From: an uncultured Candidatus Melainabacteria bacterium
Lineage (GTDB): Bacteria; Cyanobacteriota; Vampirovibrionia; Gastranaerophilales; Gastranaerophilaceae
DNA length: 64,000 nucleotides
NCBI GenBank assembly: GCA_934754505.1
Contig: CAKVIE010000002.1
Coordinates: forward strand, 118,455 to 182,454
Direction of reading: 5' to 3'
A program made the translations under genes and the position numbers. Positions 1 through 8,080 of this stretch are shown piece by piece. Each line of letters begins with the position of its first letter. Position 1 is the stretch's first letter. The notes under the pieces are model-generated. The model saw nothing but the letters and a program-made list of their open reading frames with translations. It searched no databases and was not told the origin of the DNA.

Positions 1-529
1 CATTTTCTTCACCTAATTGAGTTTTTGCAACTTCATCTGTTTTTGAAAGAACTCCGATGCAATAATCTTGTAATTTCCCGTAGAAATCACCGCCGATTGC
101 AGCAACTGCTCCTCTTGCATCAAGTTTAGGATTTTTTTCAACTTCCGTTGCAATCATGCCTGCAATAGTACCTTGGTTGCTTCTGAAATAATCTCTGTCA
201 TTGTTGATTTTATCGGCTAATTTTTCACCTGACAATTTAGCGAAACTTGCAGAAACTTTACCTAATTGTGATTGCAAAATCATTCTTCCGCCGCAGCAAC
301 AACAAGGAACATCATTCATCTTCTTTGTTACAAAAGAACCTGTTCCGCAATTAAAGCCAAAAGAAAATGAGTTTCCGCCTAAAAAATATGAACGGAGTGC
401 TTCACCTGCATTAGCCGTTATTTCTTGTGCTTTCGGTTCAATAGCCGCAGGAGCTGCCTTTTTATCAACTGCCTTATCTTGCTTTTGAACAGGATTAAAC
501 ATTACTGAATTAATCGGACTAATTGCCAT
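1..529 (-). CDS. Truncated zinc-ribbon protein, paralogue of the HNH-like protein at 43.5 kb
   Basis: The gene starts at an ATG on the minus strand and runs off the left edge, so only about 176 N-terminal residues are visible. The first 50 residues are polar and low in complexity. They are followed by a YFLGGNSFSFG stretch and a four-cysteine run in the context DVPCCCCGG. The order YF-x-G-x-NS, then FG, then a VPC-x-CCG knuckle, then G-x-KLAD-(K/R)-I, then LRSNQ/FRSNQ repeats in the protein at 43454-44635, so the two are paralogues. That relative carries a C-terminal HNH-like motif; whether this one does cannot be seen. No signal peptide. Function unknown; metal binding by the cysteines is inferred. 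Confidence 0.75.
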   Translation of the reverse strand, partial: MAISPINSVMFNPVQKQDKAVDKKAAPAAIEPKAQEITANAGEALRSYFLGGNSFSFGFNCGTGSFVTKKMNDVPCCCCGGRMILQSQLGKVSASFAKLSGEKLADKINNDRDYFRSNQGTIAGMIATEVEKNPKLDARGAVAAIGGDFYGKLQDYCIGVLSKTDEVAKTQLGEEN

Positions 530-645
530 TTAAAACACACTTTCTTTTAAACTATAACACACTTATGCTTCTTTAATATCAGTGAAAAAAATTTTTTGCC
601 TTTTTTAGTTAAAAATATGAAGAAACATTAAGCAAGAAAAAGACA

Positions 646-677
646 AAAAAACAACATCGTTAATTATGTTGTTTTTC
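646..677 (-). terminator. Rho-independent terminator after the 96-residue protein
   Basis: On the minus strand an 11-bp stem (AAAAACAACAT / ATGTTGTTTTT) with an 8-base loop runs into a T tract, about 30 bases after the stop codon at 705. Confidence 0.7.
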
Positions 678-704
678 GCATTAAAATTTTGTTGAAACAA
701 TGGG

Positions 705-995
705 TTAGTCGGTTGTGAAATCTCTCAGAGCTGTTTCGTCTTCCGAATCTTCTTTCATAGCTGTTTCAAGAAGAATATAAGTCATATAAGCACCGAGAGC
801 AACGGCTTTCGGGTCAAGTTCCGTATTATTTGCAGCTTCAATAATTGCTGAATTAATTTCGGGATTTTCATCTTTTACGTAATGAATCATTCTTTTACGC
901 CAAGCATGAACATCTTGAAAAATTTCCGCAAAAACCAATGATGATTGTTCTTCTGTTATAATCGGTAACACTTGTAACTTATCCTTTTTTGTCAA
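705..995 (-). CDS. Small hypothetical protein (96 aa)
   Basis: I do not recognise this family. The protein is acidic and predicted mostly helical, with no signal peptide or membrane segment. The longest reading uses a TTG start at 995; a later in-frame ATG (residue 36) is possible. No clear ribosome binding site precedes the TTG, which sits directly after a hairpin at about 1001-1031 that follows hpf. The gene lies 46 bases downstream of hpf on the same strand and may be co-transcribed. A terminator follows it. Confidence 0.6.
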   Translation of the reverse strand: MTKKDKLQVLPIITEEQSSLVFAEIFQDVHAWRKRMIHYVKDENPEINSAIIEAANNTELDPKAVALGAYMTYILLETAMKEDSEDETALRDFTTD

Positions 996-1000
996 TATTA

Positions 1001-1031
1001 AGCTGCGAAGCTGATATTAACTCCGCAGCTT
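1001..1031 (-). terminator. Hairpin between hpf and the next gene
   Basis: An inverted repeat (AGCTGCGGAG / CTTCGCAGCT) follows the hpf stop by about 10 bases. It lacks a clean U-tract, so it is a weak terminator or an mRNA 3-prime stabilising hairpin rather than a certain stop. Confidence 0.4.
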
Positions 1032-1040
1032 ATGAAAATA

Positions 1041-1391
1041 TTATTCTTGTTCTTCTGCCGGAGCATCAGTTCTGATTGATGCATTCTTTGCAGCTTTAAT
1101 GTACTTGCTTTTGTGTTTTTCAACCTGTCTGAGCAATTTGTCTGCGAGTAAATCGATTGAAGCATACATCGATTCAGCTGTTTCTTCCAATTTAATCGAG
1201 CCTGTTGTCATTGTGCAGATTACTTCTGCCGTATGGCTTTCGCTGACTGACGGATTTTTAATTACACTCAATACAACTTCAATTCTTTGAATTTGGTCGT
1301 AATGGTTTAATACCTTTCCGATTTTTTCTTTTGTGTACGCTTTGATTGCGTCTGTGATTTCAATGTTACGTCCGTTTACGATAATACGCAT
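1041..1391 (-). CDS. hpf: Ribosome hibernation promoting factor, short form
   Basis: Members of this family bind the 30S decoding region and dimerise or silence idle ribosomes. The N-terminus (MRIIVNGRNIEITDAIKAY) and the following beta-alpha-beta pattern with conserved basic residues match the HPF/RaiA S30AE domain. At 116 residues it lacks the C-terminal dimerisation domain of long HPF (LrtA-type, the usual form in photosynthetic cyanobacteria). It ends in a short acidic tail. The start is well supported by AGGAGG seven to nine bases upstream. A TATAAT box lies at 1424-1429 on the minus strand. Confidence 0.9.
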   Translation of the reverse strand: MRIIVNGRNIEITDAIKAYTKEKIGKVLNHYDQIQRIEVVLSVIKNPSVSESHTAEVICTMTTGSIKLEETAESMYASIDLLADKLLRQVEKHKSKYIKAAKNASIRTDAPAEEQE

Positions 1392-1516
1392 AAACTTTTT
1401 GCCTCCTACATAATAACTTTTAAATTATAAAACATTTTTTTCAATAATGAAAGTACCTTAATACATATTGTTAAGCATTTTTTAAAAATTTAACCTTTAA
1501 TCAAAATACTTTATTA

Positions 1517-2176
1517 CTATTTCATCTTCGGGAAAACACGGAGTCTGCCGTTATCCGTTCTCCATCTGAACCAGCCGGTCTTATAAACATTTCCGGAATC
1601 TACTACCGTAACAAGCATCCAATTACCTCTTATCATTCGAAGTGCCATATATTGCGGATATGTAAATTCATCTACAACCTGCGATTCTTCATTATCTTGG
1701 GAATGTAATTTGAACTCGGTTGATGGAACATCTCTCATTAATAACAGACCATTTTTCTTTCCGAACTTATATACAAATTCTTTCCACGTTAAAAAATTAT
1801 TTTTGTTTGGAAGTTTTACCCAACCGACTTCTTTTCCGTTTTGATTGTAATAAATTTCAAGCCAACCGTTTTCCGGATATTCGGATACTGTTGCATAAAA
1901 CTCTTTTTTCGAGGGTATATTTACAATATAAGGATTAACAGCTTTTCTGGTATTTTTTACAATAGCAGAATTTTTGTTTGCTGTCGGAAGAGTAAAATGA
2001 TAGATTTTTTTTGCATTTGCATCAGGTTTTGCAAAAACATAAAAATCACTATCTATTTTAAAAAGCCCTATTCCATAATGATGAATACTTTTGGAAGATG
2101 TCGGCACAATGTCCGCAAATGCAGACATTGCCGTCATTGTAAATATCACAAATAATAAAAATATCTTTTTTATCAT
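1517..2176 (-). CDS. Secreted hypothetical protein, SH3-like segments
   Basis: A 20-residue signal peptide (basic MIKK, hydrophobic core, cleavage after AFA) precedes about 200 residues rich in Gly, Trp and beta-strand patterns. Phrases such as GWLEIYY, GKEVGWVKL and KTGWFRWRTDNGRLRVFP resemble bacterial SH3-like or periplasmic beta-barrel repeats. The family is not recognised. The ATG at 2176 was chosen over an upstream GTG at 2194 because it has an AAGAAGG site seven bases before it and gives a proper signal peptide. The gene follows thrS by ten bases and is probably co-transcribed with it. Confidence 0.7.
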   Translation of the reverse strand: MIKKIFLLFVIFTMTAMSAFADIVPTSSKSIHHYGIGLFKIDSDFYVFAKPDANAKKIYHFTLPTANKNSAIVKNTRKAVNPYIVNIPSKKEFYATVSEYPENGWLEIYYNQNGKEVGWVKLPNKNNFLTWKEFVYKFGKKNGLLLMRDVPSTEFKLHSQDNEESQVVDEFTYPQYMALRMIRGNWMLVTVVDSGNVYKTGWFRWRTDNGRLRVFPKMK

Positions 2177-2186
2177 AGTAACCTTC

Positions 2187-3971
2187 TTATGCACCGATTG
2201 ACGGAACAGATGTTCTTGCTTTTATTTCGTTTTCAAGTTTTTCAATAAATTCATCTGCCGCCAAAGTTCCTGCATTACCTTTTGCTCTTACACGAAGTGC
2301 AATTTGATTATTTTCGATTTCTTTATCTCCGACAACTGCAACATACGGGATTTTCTTGTCTTGAAGTGCTTCTCTGATTTTGTATTGCATACTTTCGGAA
2401 CGGTCGTCAAGTCTTGCTCTTATGCCTTTGTCACGAAGCTGTTTGTAAATTTTTTCCGCATAATCGTTGTGTCTTTCCGAAATAGGAACGATACAAACTT
2501 GTGTCGGAGCAAGCCATGTCGGGAATGCACCTGCATAGTGTTCAATCAAAATACCGTGGAATCTTTCCATTGAACCAAATATTACTCTGTGGAGCATAAC
2601 AGGTGTTTTAAGTTGTCCGTCTTTGTCTTGGTATTTAATTTCAAATCTTTCGGGCAAGTTGAAATCGAGCTGAATTGTTGCACATTGCCATGTTCTGCCG
2701 ATTGCATCTTTTACTTTAAAGTCAATTTTCGGTCCGTAGAATGCACCATCACCTTCGTTAATGTCATATTTCATTCCACGTTTATCCATTGCTTCTTTCA
2801 AACCTGCTTCTGCAAGCTCCCAGTTTTCAAGCTTACCTACATAGCTTTCAGGTCTTGTTGAAAGTTCAACTTCAAAACTCATATTAAATATTTTCATCGT
2901 ATCTGCAACAAAATCAATAATAGCATTGATTTCATCAACTAATTGTTCAGGAGTACAGAAAATGTGTGCATCATCTTGTGTAAAGCCTTGAACACGAGTC
3001 AATCCCGATAAAGCACCTGATTTTTCTTTTCTGTAAACTGTTCCGAGTTCTGCCATTCTCAAAGGCAATGAACGGTATGAATGTCTGTTTGCCTGATAAA
3101 TCAAAATGTGGAACGGGCAGTTCATCGGTTTTACGATATATTGATCATCATCTTCATTTTCTTTTTGGATAAAGAACATATTTTCTCTGTAATGGTCGAT
3201 GTGTCCCGAAAGTTCCCATAATTTAGACTTTGCAATTTGAGGAGTATTTACGATTACATAACCTCTTTTTCTGTGTTCCGTTCTCCAATAATTTTCGATT
3301 TCTTCACGAACAACAGCCAAATTCGGGTGCCAAAGAACCAAACCGCCGCCGATTTCTTCTCTTACAGAGAACAAATCTAATTGTGTGCCGAGCTTTCTGT
3401 GGTCACGTTTTTGAGCTTCTTCCATCATTTGAAGATATTCTGCCAAATCTTCCTTATTCCAAAATGCAGTTGCATAAATTCTTTGAAGCATTTTGTTCTT
3501 TTCATCGCCTCTCCAATAAGCACCTGCAACCTTTAACAACTTAATCGCATTCCCTTTGATGTATGTTGTATTCGGAACATGAGGACCTGCACAAAGGTCA
3601 TTGAACAAAACATTTCCGTCTTTATCTTTTGTCAAATATAAAGTCGGATTGTCGTTTCTGTGTTCTTCCAAAAGTTCAGCTTTATAAATTTCGCCTTGTG
3701 CCTTAAATTCATCAATTTGCTTTTGCACATCGGGGATTTCATATCTTTCGAAAACCAAATTTTGTTTAACAATATTTTTAATTTCAGCTTCAATTTTGCC
3801 CAAATCATCTTCCGTAAAAGCGTGTTCCGTATCAAAATCGTAATAGAAACCGTTATCAACGGCAGGACCTATTGCAAGTTTTGTTCCGGGGAACAATTTT
3901 TGTACGGCTTGAGCCATAATATGCGACGCTGAATGTCTTAAAATGTGTAAATTTTCTGTATTCTTTTCCAT
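2187..3971 (-). CDS. thrS: Threonyl-tRNA synthetase lacking the TGS domain
   Basis: This enzyme charges tRNA-Thr. The N-terminal editing domain shows HSASH (about 13-17) and CAGPH (about 127-131), the HxxxH and CxGxH editing-site motifs. The class II catalytic core carries MNCPFH (about 283-288, zinc cysteine), motif 2 (YRKEKSG...TRVQGFTQDDAHIF) and motif 3 (HRVIFGSMERF), followed by the anticodon-binding domain. At 594 residues it is shorter than the about 640-residue E. coli enzyme because it starts at the editing domain and has no N-terminal TGS (N1) domain. The start has an AAGGG site. A good sigma-70 promoter lies at 4010-4038 and no T-box is visible. Confidence 0.97.
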   Translation of the reverse strand: MEKNTENLHILRHSASHIMAQAVQKLFPGTKLAIGPAVDNGFYYDFDTEHAFTEDDLGKIEAEIKNIVKQNLVFERYEIPDVQKQIDEFKAQGEIYKAELLEEHRNDNPTLYLTKDKDGNVLFNDLCAGPHVPNTTYIKGNAIKLLKVAGAYWRGDEKNKMLQRIYATAFWNKEDLAEYLQMMEEAQKRDHRKLGTQLDLFSVREEIGGGLVLWHPNLAVVREEIENYWRTEHRKRGYVIVNTPQIAKSKLWELSGHIDHYRENMFFIQKENEDDDQYIVKPMNCPFHILIYQANRHSYRSLPLRMAELGTVYRKEKSGALSGLTRVQGFTQDDAHIFCTPEQLVDEINAIIDFVADTMKIFNMSFEVELSTRPESYVGKLENWELAEAGLKEAMDKRGMKYDINEGDGAFYGPKIDFKVKDAIGRTWQCATIQLDFNLPERFEIKYQDKDGQLKTPVMLHRVIFGSMERFHGILIEHYAGAFPTWLAPTQVCIVPISERHNDYAEKIYKQLRDKGIRARLDDRSESMQYKIREALQDKKIPYVAVVGDKEIENNQIALRVRAKGNAGTLAADEFIEKLENEIKARTSVPSIGA

Positions 3972-4009
3972 AATTAATCCCTTTTGGCAATTACATCTTA
4001 TCTCGTACA

Positions 4010-4038
4010 GTTATAACACTCAAATAAATTTATTTCAA
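4010..4038 (-). promoter_or_regulatory. Sigma-70 promoter of thrS
   Basis: TTGAAA, a 17-base spacer and TATAAC are read on the minus strand, about 40 bases before the thrS start. The intervening leader is too short for a T-box. Confidence 0.65.
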
Positions 4039-4070
4039 TTTTTTTATGTTGTTTTTACATACAACACCGC

Positions 4071-4110
4071 AAAAAATAAGCTCTCCGTCACAAAAACATG
4101 ACAAAAGAGC
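4071..4110 (-). terminator. Terminator after the DJ-1/PfpI gene
   Basis: On the minus strand, GCTCT and GTCA pair with TGAC and AGAGC around a short loop, followed by TTATTTTTT. It separates the PfpI gene from the thrS promoter. Confidence 0.75.
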
Positions 4111-4134
4111 CTATATAATTATATATATTTAAAA

Positions 4135-4806
4135 TTAATCTTCTTTTTCCCTCAATTTTTCAATAATTGCCTTTGTAAAATCTTCTGCTGACTGCGGGTT
4201 TTGAGCTGTTATAAAATTATCGTCCTCTATCACAAAAGATGTGAACGGTTTTCCGCAGGAATATTTTGCTCCGAGTTCCTTCAATCTGCTTTCAAGTAAA
4301 AAAGGAACAACCTTTTCCATTTCCGAAAGTTTTTCTTCCTCGTTAGAAAATCCCGTCAAATCAATTCCCTCAACGACAGGGTGATTATCTTTTTTCCTTG
4401 CCGAAATCAACGCCGCAACTCCATGACAAATTGATGCAACAACCTTTTTCTCATAAACAAAAAGTCCTATCAATCTGGAAACATCAATATTTCCCGCTAA
4501 ATCGACCATAGCAGCATGCCCGCCGGGGATTACAACCGCATCGAAATCTTCATAAGCAAGCTCCGAAAGTTTTTCCGTGTCTTTCAAACTTTCCATATTT
4601 TTTTTATCCTCATCAGACAAATTTTCAGGAATACTTTTTTCATCAACAGTTACCAAACCTCCGTCGGGAGAGGCAATCGTCGTTTTAAAACCCTCTTTTT
4701 TCATCTTATTAAACGGAATTGAAAATTCTTCAAACCAAATTCCCGTCTTATGTTTATCATCAAATTCACTCACATTCGACAAAACAAATAATATATTTTT
4801 CTCCAT
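4135..4806 (-). CDS. DJ-1/PfpI family protein (Hsp31-like)
   Basis: The family shares a class I glutamine amidotransferase-like fold and includes protein deglycase/glyoxalase III-type and stress proteins. Seen here: a Rossmann-like start (NILFVLSNVSEF), a VVIPGGHAAMVDL loop and the nucleophile elbow ASICHGVAAL carrying the catalytic Cys, with a Glu in the first loop. Length (223 residues) fits the Hsp31/YhbO-like branch with an inserted lid. The ATG at 4806 has AAGGAG nine bases upstream; an in-frame upstream start at 4839 has none. Monocistronic, with its own terminator. Exact substrate unknown. Confidence 0.85.
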   Translation of the reverse strand: MEKNILFVLSNVSEFDDKHKTGIWFEEFSIPFNKMKKEGFKTTIASPDGGLVTVDEKSIPENLSDEDKKNMESLKDTEKLSELAYEDFDAVVIPGGHAAMVDLAGNIDVSRLIGLFVYEKKVVASICHGVAALISARKKDNHPVVEGIDLTGFSNEEEKLSEMEKVVPFLLESRLKELGAKYSCGKPFTSFVIEDDNFITAQNPQSAEDFTKAIIEKLREKED

Positions 4807-4936
4807 TGAAAATCTCCTTTTTGTTAAATTTTTCCGCAAAATATTTATTGTATTTTCTATCCGAATTCTTACGAAAAAATATCCCCAAAGGAGTAAATAT
4901 TAAGAATAAAATTTTTCAAAATTTTACTTTCACGAC

Positions 4937-4975
4937 GAAAAAAACGGCAGAAGCCTTTAAACTCCTGCCGTTTCT
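4937..4975 (-). terminator. Terminator after the axial-like protein
   Basis: Minus strand: AACGGCAG pairs with CTGCCGTT around a GC-containing loop and runs into eight Ts. It lies about 20 bases after the stop at 4996. Confidence 0.85.
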
Positions 4976-4995
4976 TAAATTTTATCCTTTCTGTA

Positions 4996-6030
4996 TTAAC
5001 CGAATGTCTTGAATGATTTTTCTACGTTCTTATCAATTACCTTTTTAACTGAATCTAATTCTGTTTGGATTGCATTGTGTGAAGTTTCAAGTCTTTGTAA
5101 TTGAAGTTCTAATTGTTTATCTTTGTGTTGGTAGTAATCCATTTTTGTATCGTATTCGTTAGTAATAGAAGCATCATCTGATTTATCAAGTTCATCTGTG
5201 ATTAAAGCTACGCTTGAGTAGTTAACTTCTTCCCAAACTCTTTTACCGTTGTCATCAAATTTGTTTTCCATCGGTTTTAACAAAGTCCATTCACCTGTTC
5301 TGAGTTGGCTTTCGAGGTATTCAGAGTTAAGACATCTGTCATCATAAATGCATGATTTGTTTTCGATTTCATCAGCTTCTTTTAATTTTGCTTCGTAGCT
5401 TTTTTCTGCATCTTTCAACATTTCAGGATCTTGATATTCTTCCATTTTTGAACCTGATGCAAATGAAAATCCCATTAAATTCCAGTAGTTGTTGAATTGT
5501 GTTGCATTCATGTTAGCAATGTTCTTTTGGAATGTTTCACTGTCAACTATGTCACCGTTTTTGTTCATTACTGTGTCGTGTTGACCTAAAAATTTGTTAA
5601 AGTTTGAACCATCGATTTGTGTATATGTTTGGTTGCCTTCTTCATCAACTGTAGGAAATCTGAATGCTTTGCTTTTCTTTGCTTCTGCTAATTCTTCAAC
5701 AGCTTCTTTTCTTAATGCTGTTGCACTCTTTTCATTCGGACGAACTTCTGTACCGTATCTATCAACTAATTGGTAGCCCAAACCTGCAGGGTATTCTGCT
5801 GTAATGTTTGTGTAAGTAAGTCTTTCTTGAGTGATTTGTGTACCGTCACCTGAAGAAACTGTGAAATTCAACATTCTATTGTTTACACCTTCAGTGTACT
5901 TCATAGATATATCTTGCATTTTTTTAGCAATTTCTGATCTCGCATTGTTGATTTGTTGAGCTTCATACTCGTTATCGTTTCTGCGAGCTGTTAATTGTAA
6001 ATATCTTGCTTGTGATGCTGAAAGACCCAT
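4996..6030 (-). CDS. Putative exported protein with flagellar-axial-like N- and C-terminal helices
   Basis: The protein is 344 residues long with no Sec signal peptide. The N-terminal 50 residues (MGLSASQARYLQLTARRNDNE onward) and the last 45 residues (a heptad-rich helix ending in VEKSFKTFG) are amphipathic helices flanking a Gly/Asn/Asp-rich middle. This is the layout of flagellar rod, hook and filament proteins exported through a type III channel. I cannot assign it to FliC, FlgK, FlgL or FlgE by motif. It is preceded by a sigma-28-type promoter (6060-6087), a GTAAG/AAGAAGG-type leader and followed by a strong terminator, so it is a single-gene unit. A role as a flagellar or type III secreted structural protein is inferred. 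Confidence 0.6.
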   Translation of the reverse strand: MGLSASQARYLQLTARRNDNEYEAQQINNARSEIAKKMQDISMKYTEGVNNRMLNFTVSSGDGTQITQERLTYTNITAEYPAGLGYQLVDRYGTEVRPNEKSATALRKEAVEELAEAKKSKAFRFPTVDEEGNQTYTQIDGSNFNKFLGQHDTVMNKNGDIVDSETFQKNIANMNATQFNNYWNLMGFSFASGSKMEEYQDPEMLKDAEKSYEAKLKEADEIENKSCIYDDRCLNSEYLESQLRTGEWTLLKPMENKFDDNGKRVWEEVNYSSVALITDELDKSDDASITNEYDTKMDYYQHKDKQLELQLQRLETSHNAIQTELDSVKKVIDKNVEKSFKTFG

Positions 6031-6059
6031 CTTACTTACCTTCTTACCTTACATTTATA

Positions 6060-6087
6060 TAATCGGCACGAAAACCATGTAACTTTA
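6060..6087 (-). promoter_or_regulatory. Sigma-28 (FliA)-type promoter
   Basis: Read on the minus strand: TAAAGTTA, 12 bases, GCCGATTA, followed by TATAAATG. The enterobacterial sigma-28 consensus is TAAAGTTT-N11-GCCGATAA. The 16-mer GCCGATTATATAAATG occurs again upstream of the gene at 23906-25282. Confidence 0.65.
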
Positions 6088-6154
6088 ATACTTTTAGTCT
6101 TTTTGTTACAAAATGTAAAGTTGAATTTTAAACAAACCGTTAATAATTCTTAAT

Positions 6155-8002
6155 TTATTTGCCTGAAAATTTGCTGAAGAATTTTTGGATATTATTCATG
6201 TTATCTTTTAAGATTTGATGAATTTCTTCGGTTTTTTGTAAAATTTTATTACGTTTTTCATCGCTGTCAGCATATTCGACAACATTTTTCAAAACGGAAA
6301 GTGCTTTTTTATATTCTTCTTTATCGCAAAGGCAGTCGCAATAATCGAATGCAATTTCAACACTGATAGGATTTAATCTCATTGCAACGGAGTAATCTGC
6401 GATTGCATCGTTAATTTCGTTAATTTTTTGAGAACATTTTGCCGAACGATATTTTGGATACCATGCCATTACATCGTGTTGCGAAGCTTCTCTATAATAT
6501 TCTCTCGCATCTTTATATTTCTGATTATCATAAAGAATATCTGCAGCAAAAATATAATATTCGTTGTTTGCTGGTTCTAATGTTATTGCTTGTTTTACAA
6601 ATTCTACCGCTTGGTCGTACAATTTATTCTCATAATAAATTTTTGCTTTCATAAAATATGCAGACGGAGTGTTCAAATCGTATTTCAAGGTAACTTCAAT
6701 ATTCTCGAGTGCTTCCGAAAAACGTTTTTGTTTAACATAAATTTCGGTTAATTTAATATATGCAAAAATGAAATGTTCATCTTTTTCGATTAATTCACGG
6801 CAAAGTCTTTCAGCTTCCGCATATTTTTCACTTTCAATATTATATTGAACGGCTTCGCTTTTGTACTCCATTGATTCGGGATTGTACCGCATTGCCGAAT
6901 TTATTGTTTCAACAGCTTTTTCAAACCAGCCGAGTTTCGCAAAAATCTGTGCTCTTATGTAAAGTGCATAATCGTTGTCAGGTTCGTTTTTCAAAACTTT
7001 TTTAATAATTTGTTCCGCACTGATAACGTCATTTTCATCAGTTGCAATTCTCGCTTTCAAAACTAAAGCATTTGTATTATTCGGATTTATCTGAAGAATA
7101 CTTTCAATTTTTTCTTTTGCTTTTGCAATTTGTTTTGTCTGATAGTAAACCAAAGCCAAAGTATAGCCGTAGAAAAGGTTGTTAGGGCTTAACTTAACCG
7201 CATTGTAAAAATTGCATTCAGCCTCTTTGAAAAATCCGTTTACTGAATAAGCCATTGCTAAAGAGTAGTAATACAAAGGATTACGAGGGTTTAACCTGCA
7301 TGCCTTGCTATAATTTTTAATTGCATCAGCGACCTTATCTTGAGCAATACAAATTTCTCCCAAAAGATAATATGTTTTGTGACTTGTTCTCGCAATAGGG
7401 CTTAACATAATTGTTTTCGCAGCTTCGTCAAATTTTCCTTCTTCATAAAGCAAATTTGCACAGCTGTAAACTATGTCATAATCGTTTTTGTCGTATTTAA
7501 TTGATTTTTGATACAATTCTCTTGCCTTAACGGGTTCTCCGATTGCAAGATAAGATGCACCTGCATAATAATGAATTTTTGCATTTGTAGAATTTGAAAC
7601 GACAGGATTATTATAAATTTCTATAACACCTTCAAAATCGCTTTGAAGATAAAGCAAATTCATAAATTCCGCAATGTAAATTGCATTCAAATTAGTTTCG
7701 CAAATAGAACGCAAAAGCGGAAGTGCCTTTGTGAAAAGATTTACTTGTTTATAAACCAATGCGAGTTTGAATTTAATATTAATATTGTCGGGATCGGATA
7801 AAAGAGCTTGTTCGTAATATCTGATAGCCTTATCCGTATTGCTCAACTCAAAATAGAGTCCTGCAATTTCAGACAAAATCTCAGAGCTTTCGGGGTCAAG
7901 TTCTAATGCCTTGTAAAGGTTTTCGATTGCTTGTTTAAAATTCCCTGCAGCCTTGTATTCAAACGCTCTCTTTATATAATCAGTTAAATTCTTTTCGCTC
8001 AT
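6155..8002 (-). CDS. Large tetratricopeptide repeat protein
   Basis: The protein is built almost entirely of 34-residue TPR units (pattern A-x3-Y-x6-A-x3-Y/F-x-A-I-x-L-x-P), well over a dozen, from the start to a charged tail. There is no signal peptide or membrane segment, so it is probably a cytoplasmic scaffold. Partner unknown. The ATG at 8002 (MSEKNLTDY) is preferred to a start at 8050: a TATAAT lies six bases before it with TTTACC 17 bases further up, which suggests a leaderless mRNA and places the 8050 start upstream of the transcript. Transcribed divergently from uvrB. Confidence 0.8.
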   Translation of the reverse strand: MSEKNLTDYIKRAFEYKAAGNFKQAIENLYKALELDPESSEILSEIAGLYFELSNTDKAIRYYEQALLSDPDNINIKFKLALVYKQVNLFTKALPLLRSICETNLNAIYIAEFMNLLYLQSDFEGVIEIYNNPVVSNSTNAKIHYYAGASYLAIGEPVKARELYQKSIKYDKNDYDIVYSCANLLYEEGKFDEAAKTIMLSPIARTSHKTYYLLGEICIAQDKVADAIKNYSKACRLNPRNPLYYYSLAMAYSVNGFFKEAECNFYNAVKLSPNNLFYGYTLALVYYQTKQIAKAKEKIESILQINPNNTNALVLKARIATDENDVISAEQIIKKVLKNEPDNDYALYIRAQIFAKLGWFEKAVETINSAMRYNPESMEYKSEAVQYNIESEKYAEAERLCRELIEKDEHFIFAYIKLTEIYVKQKRFSEALENIEVTLKYDLNTPSAYFMKAKIYYENKLYDQAVEFVKQAITLEPANNEYYIFAADILYDNQKYKDAREYYREASQHDVMAWYPKYRSAKCSQKINEINDAIADYSVAMRLNPISVEIAFDYCDCLCDKEEYKKALSVLKNVVEYADSDEKRNKILQKTEEIHQILKDNMNNIQKFFSKFSGK

Positions 8003-8008
8003 ATCATA

Positions 8009-8037
8009 ATTATAAAGCCAATTAGAATTTTGGTAAA
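8009..8037 (-). promoter_or_regulatory. Promoter of the TPR gene, leaderless arrangement
   Basis: TTTACC, 17 bases, TATAAT, then six bases to the ATG at 8002 (minus strand). Confidence 0.5.
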
Positions 8038-8043
8038 GATATA

Positions 8044-8073
8044 TAAACAAAACTACTATAAATAATGTATAAT
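8044..8073 (+). promoter_or_regulatory. Promoter of uvrB, leaderless arrangement
   Basis: TAAACA, 18 bases, TATAAT, then seven bases to the uvrB ATG. There is no Shine-Dalgarno between the -10 box and the start. No LexA box was recognised. Confidence 0.5.
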
Positions 8074-8080
8074 ATATGTT

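Noticed and set aside
3972..4070. T-box riboswitch before thrS
   Set aside because: The leader after the predicted -10 is under 50 bases and has no antiterminator hairpin.
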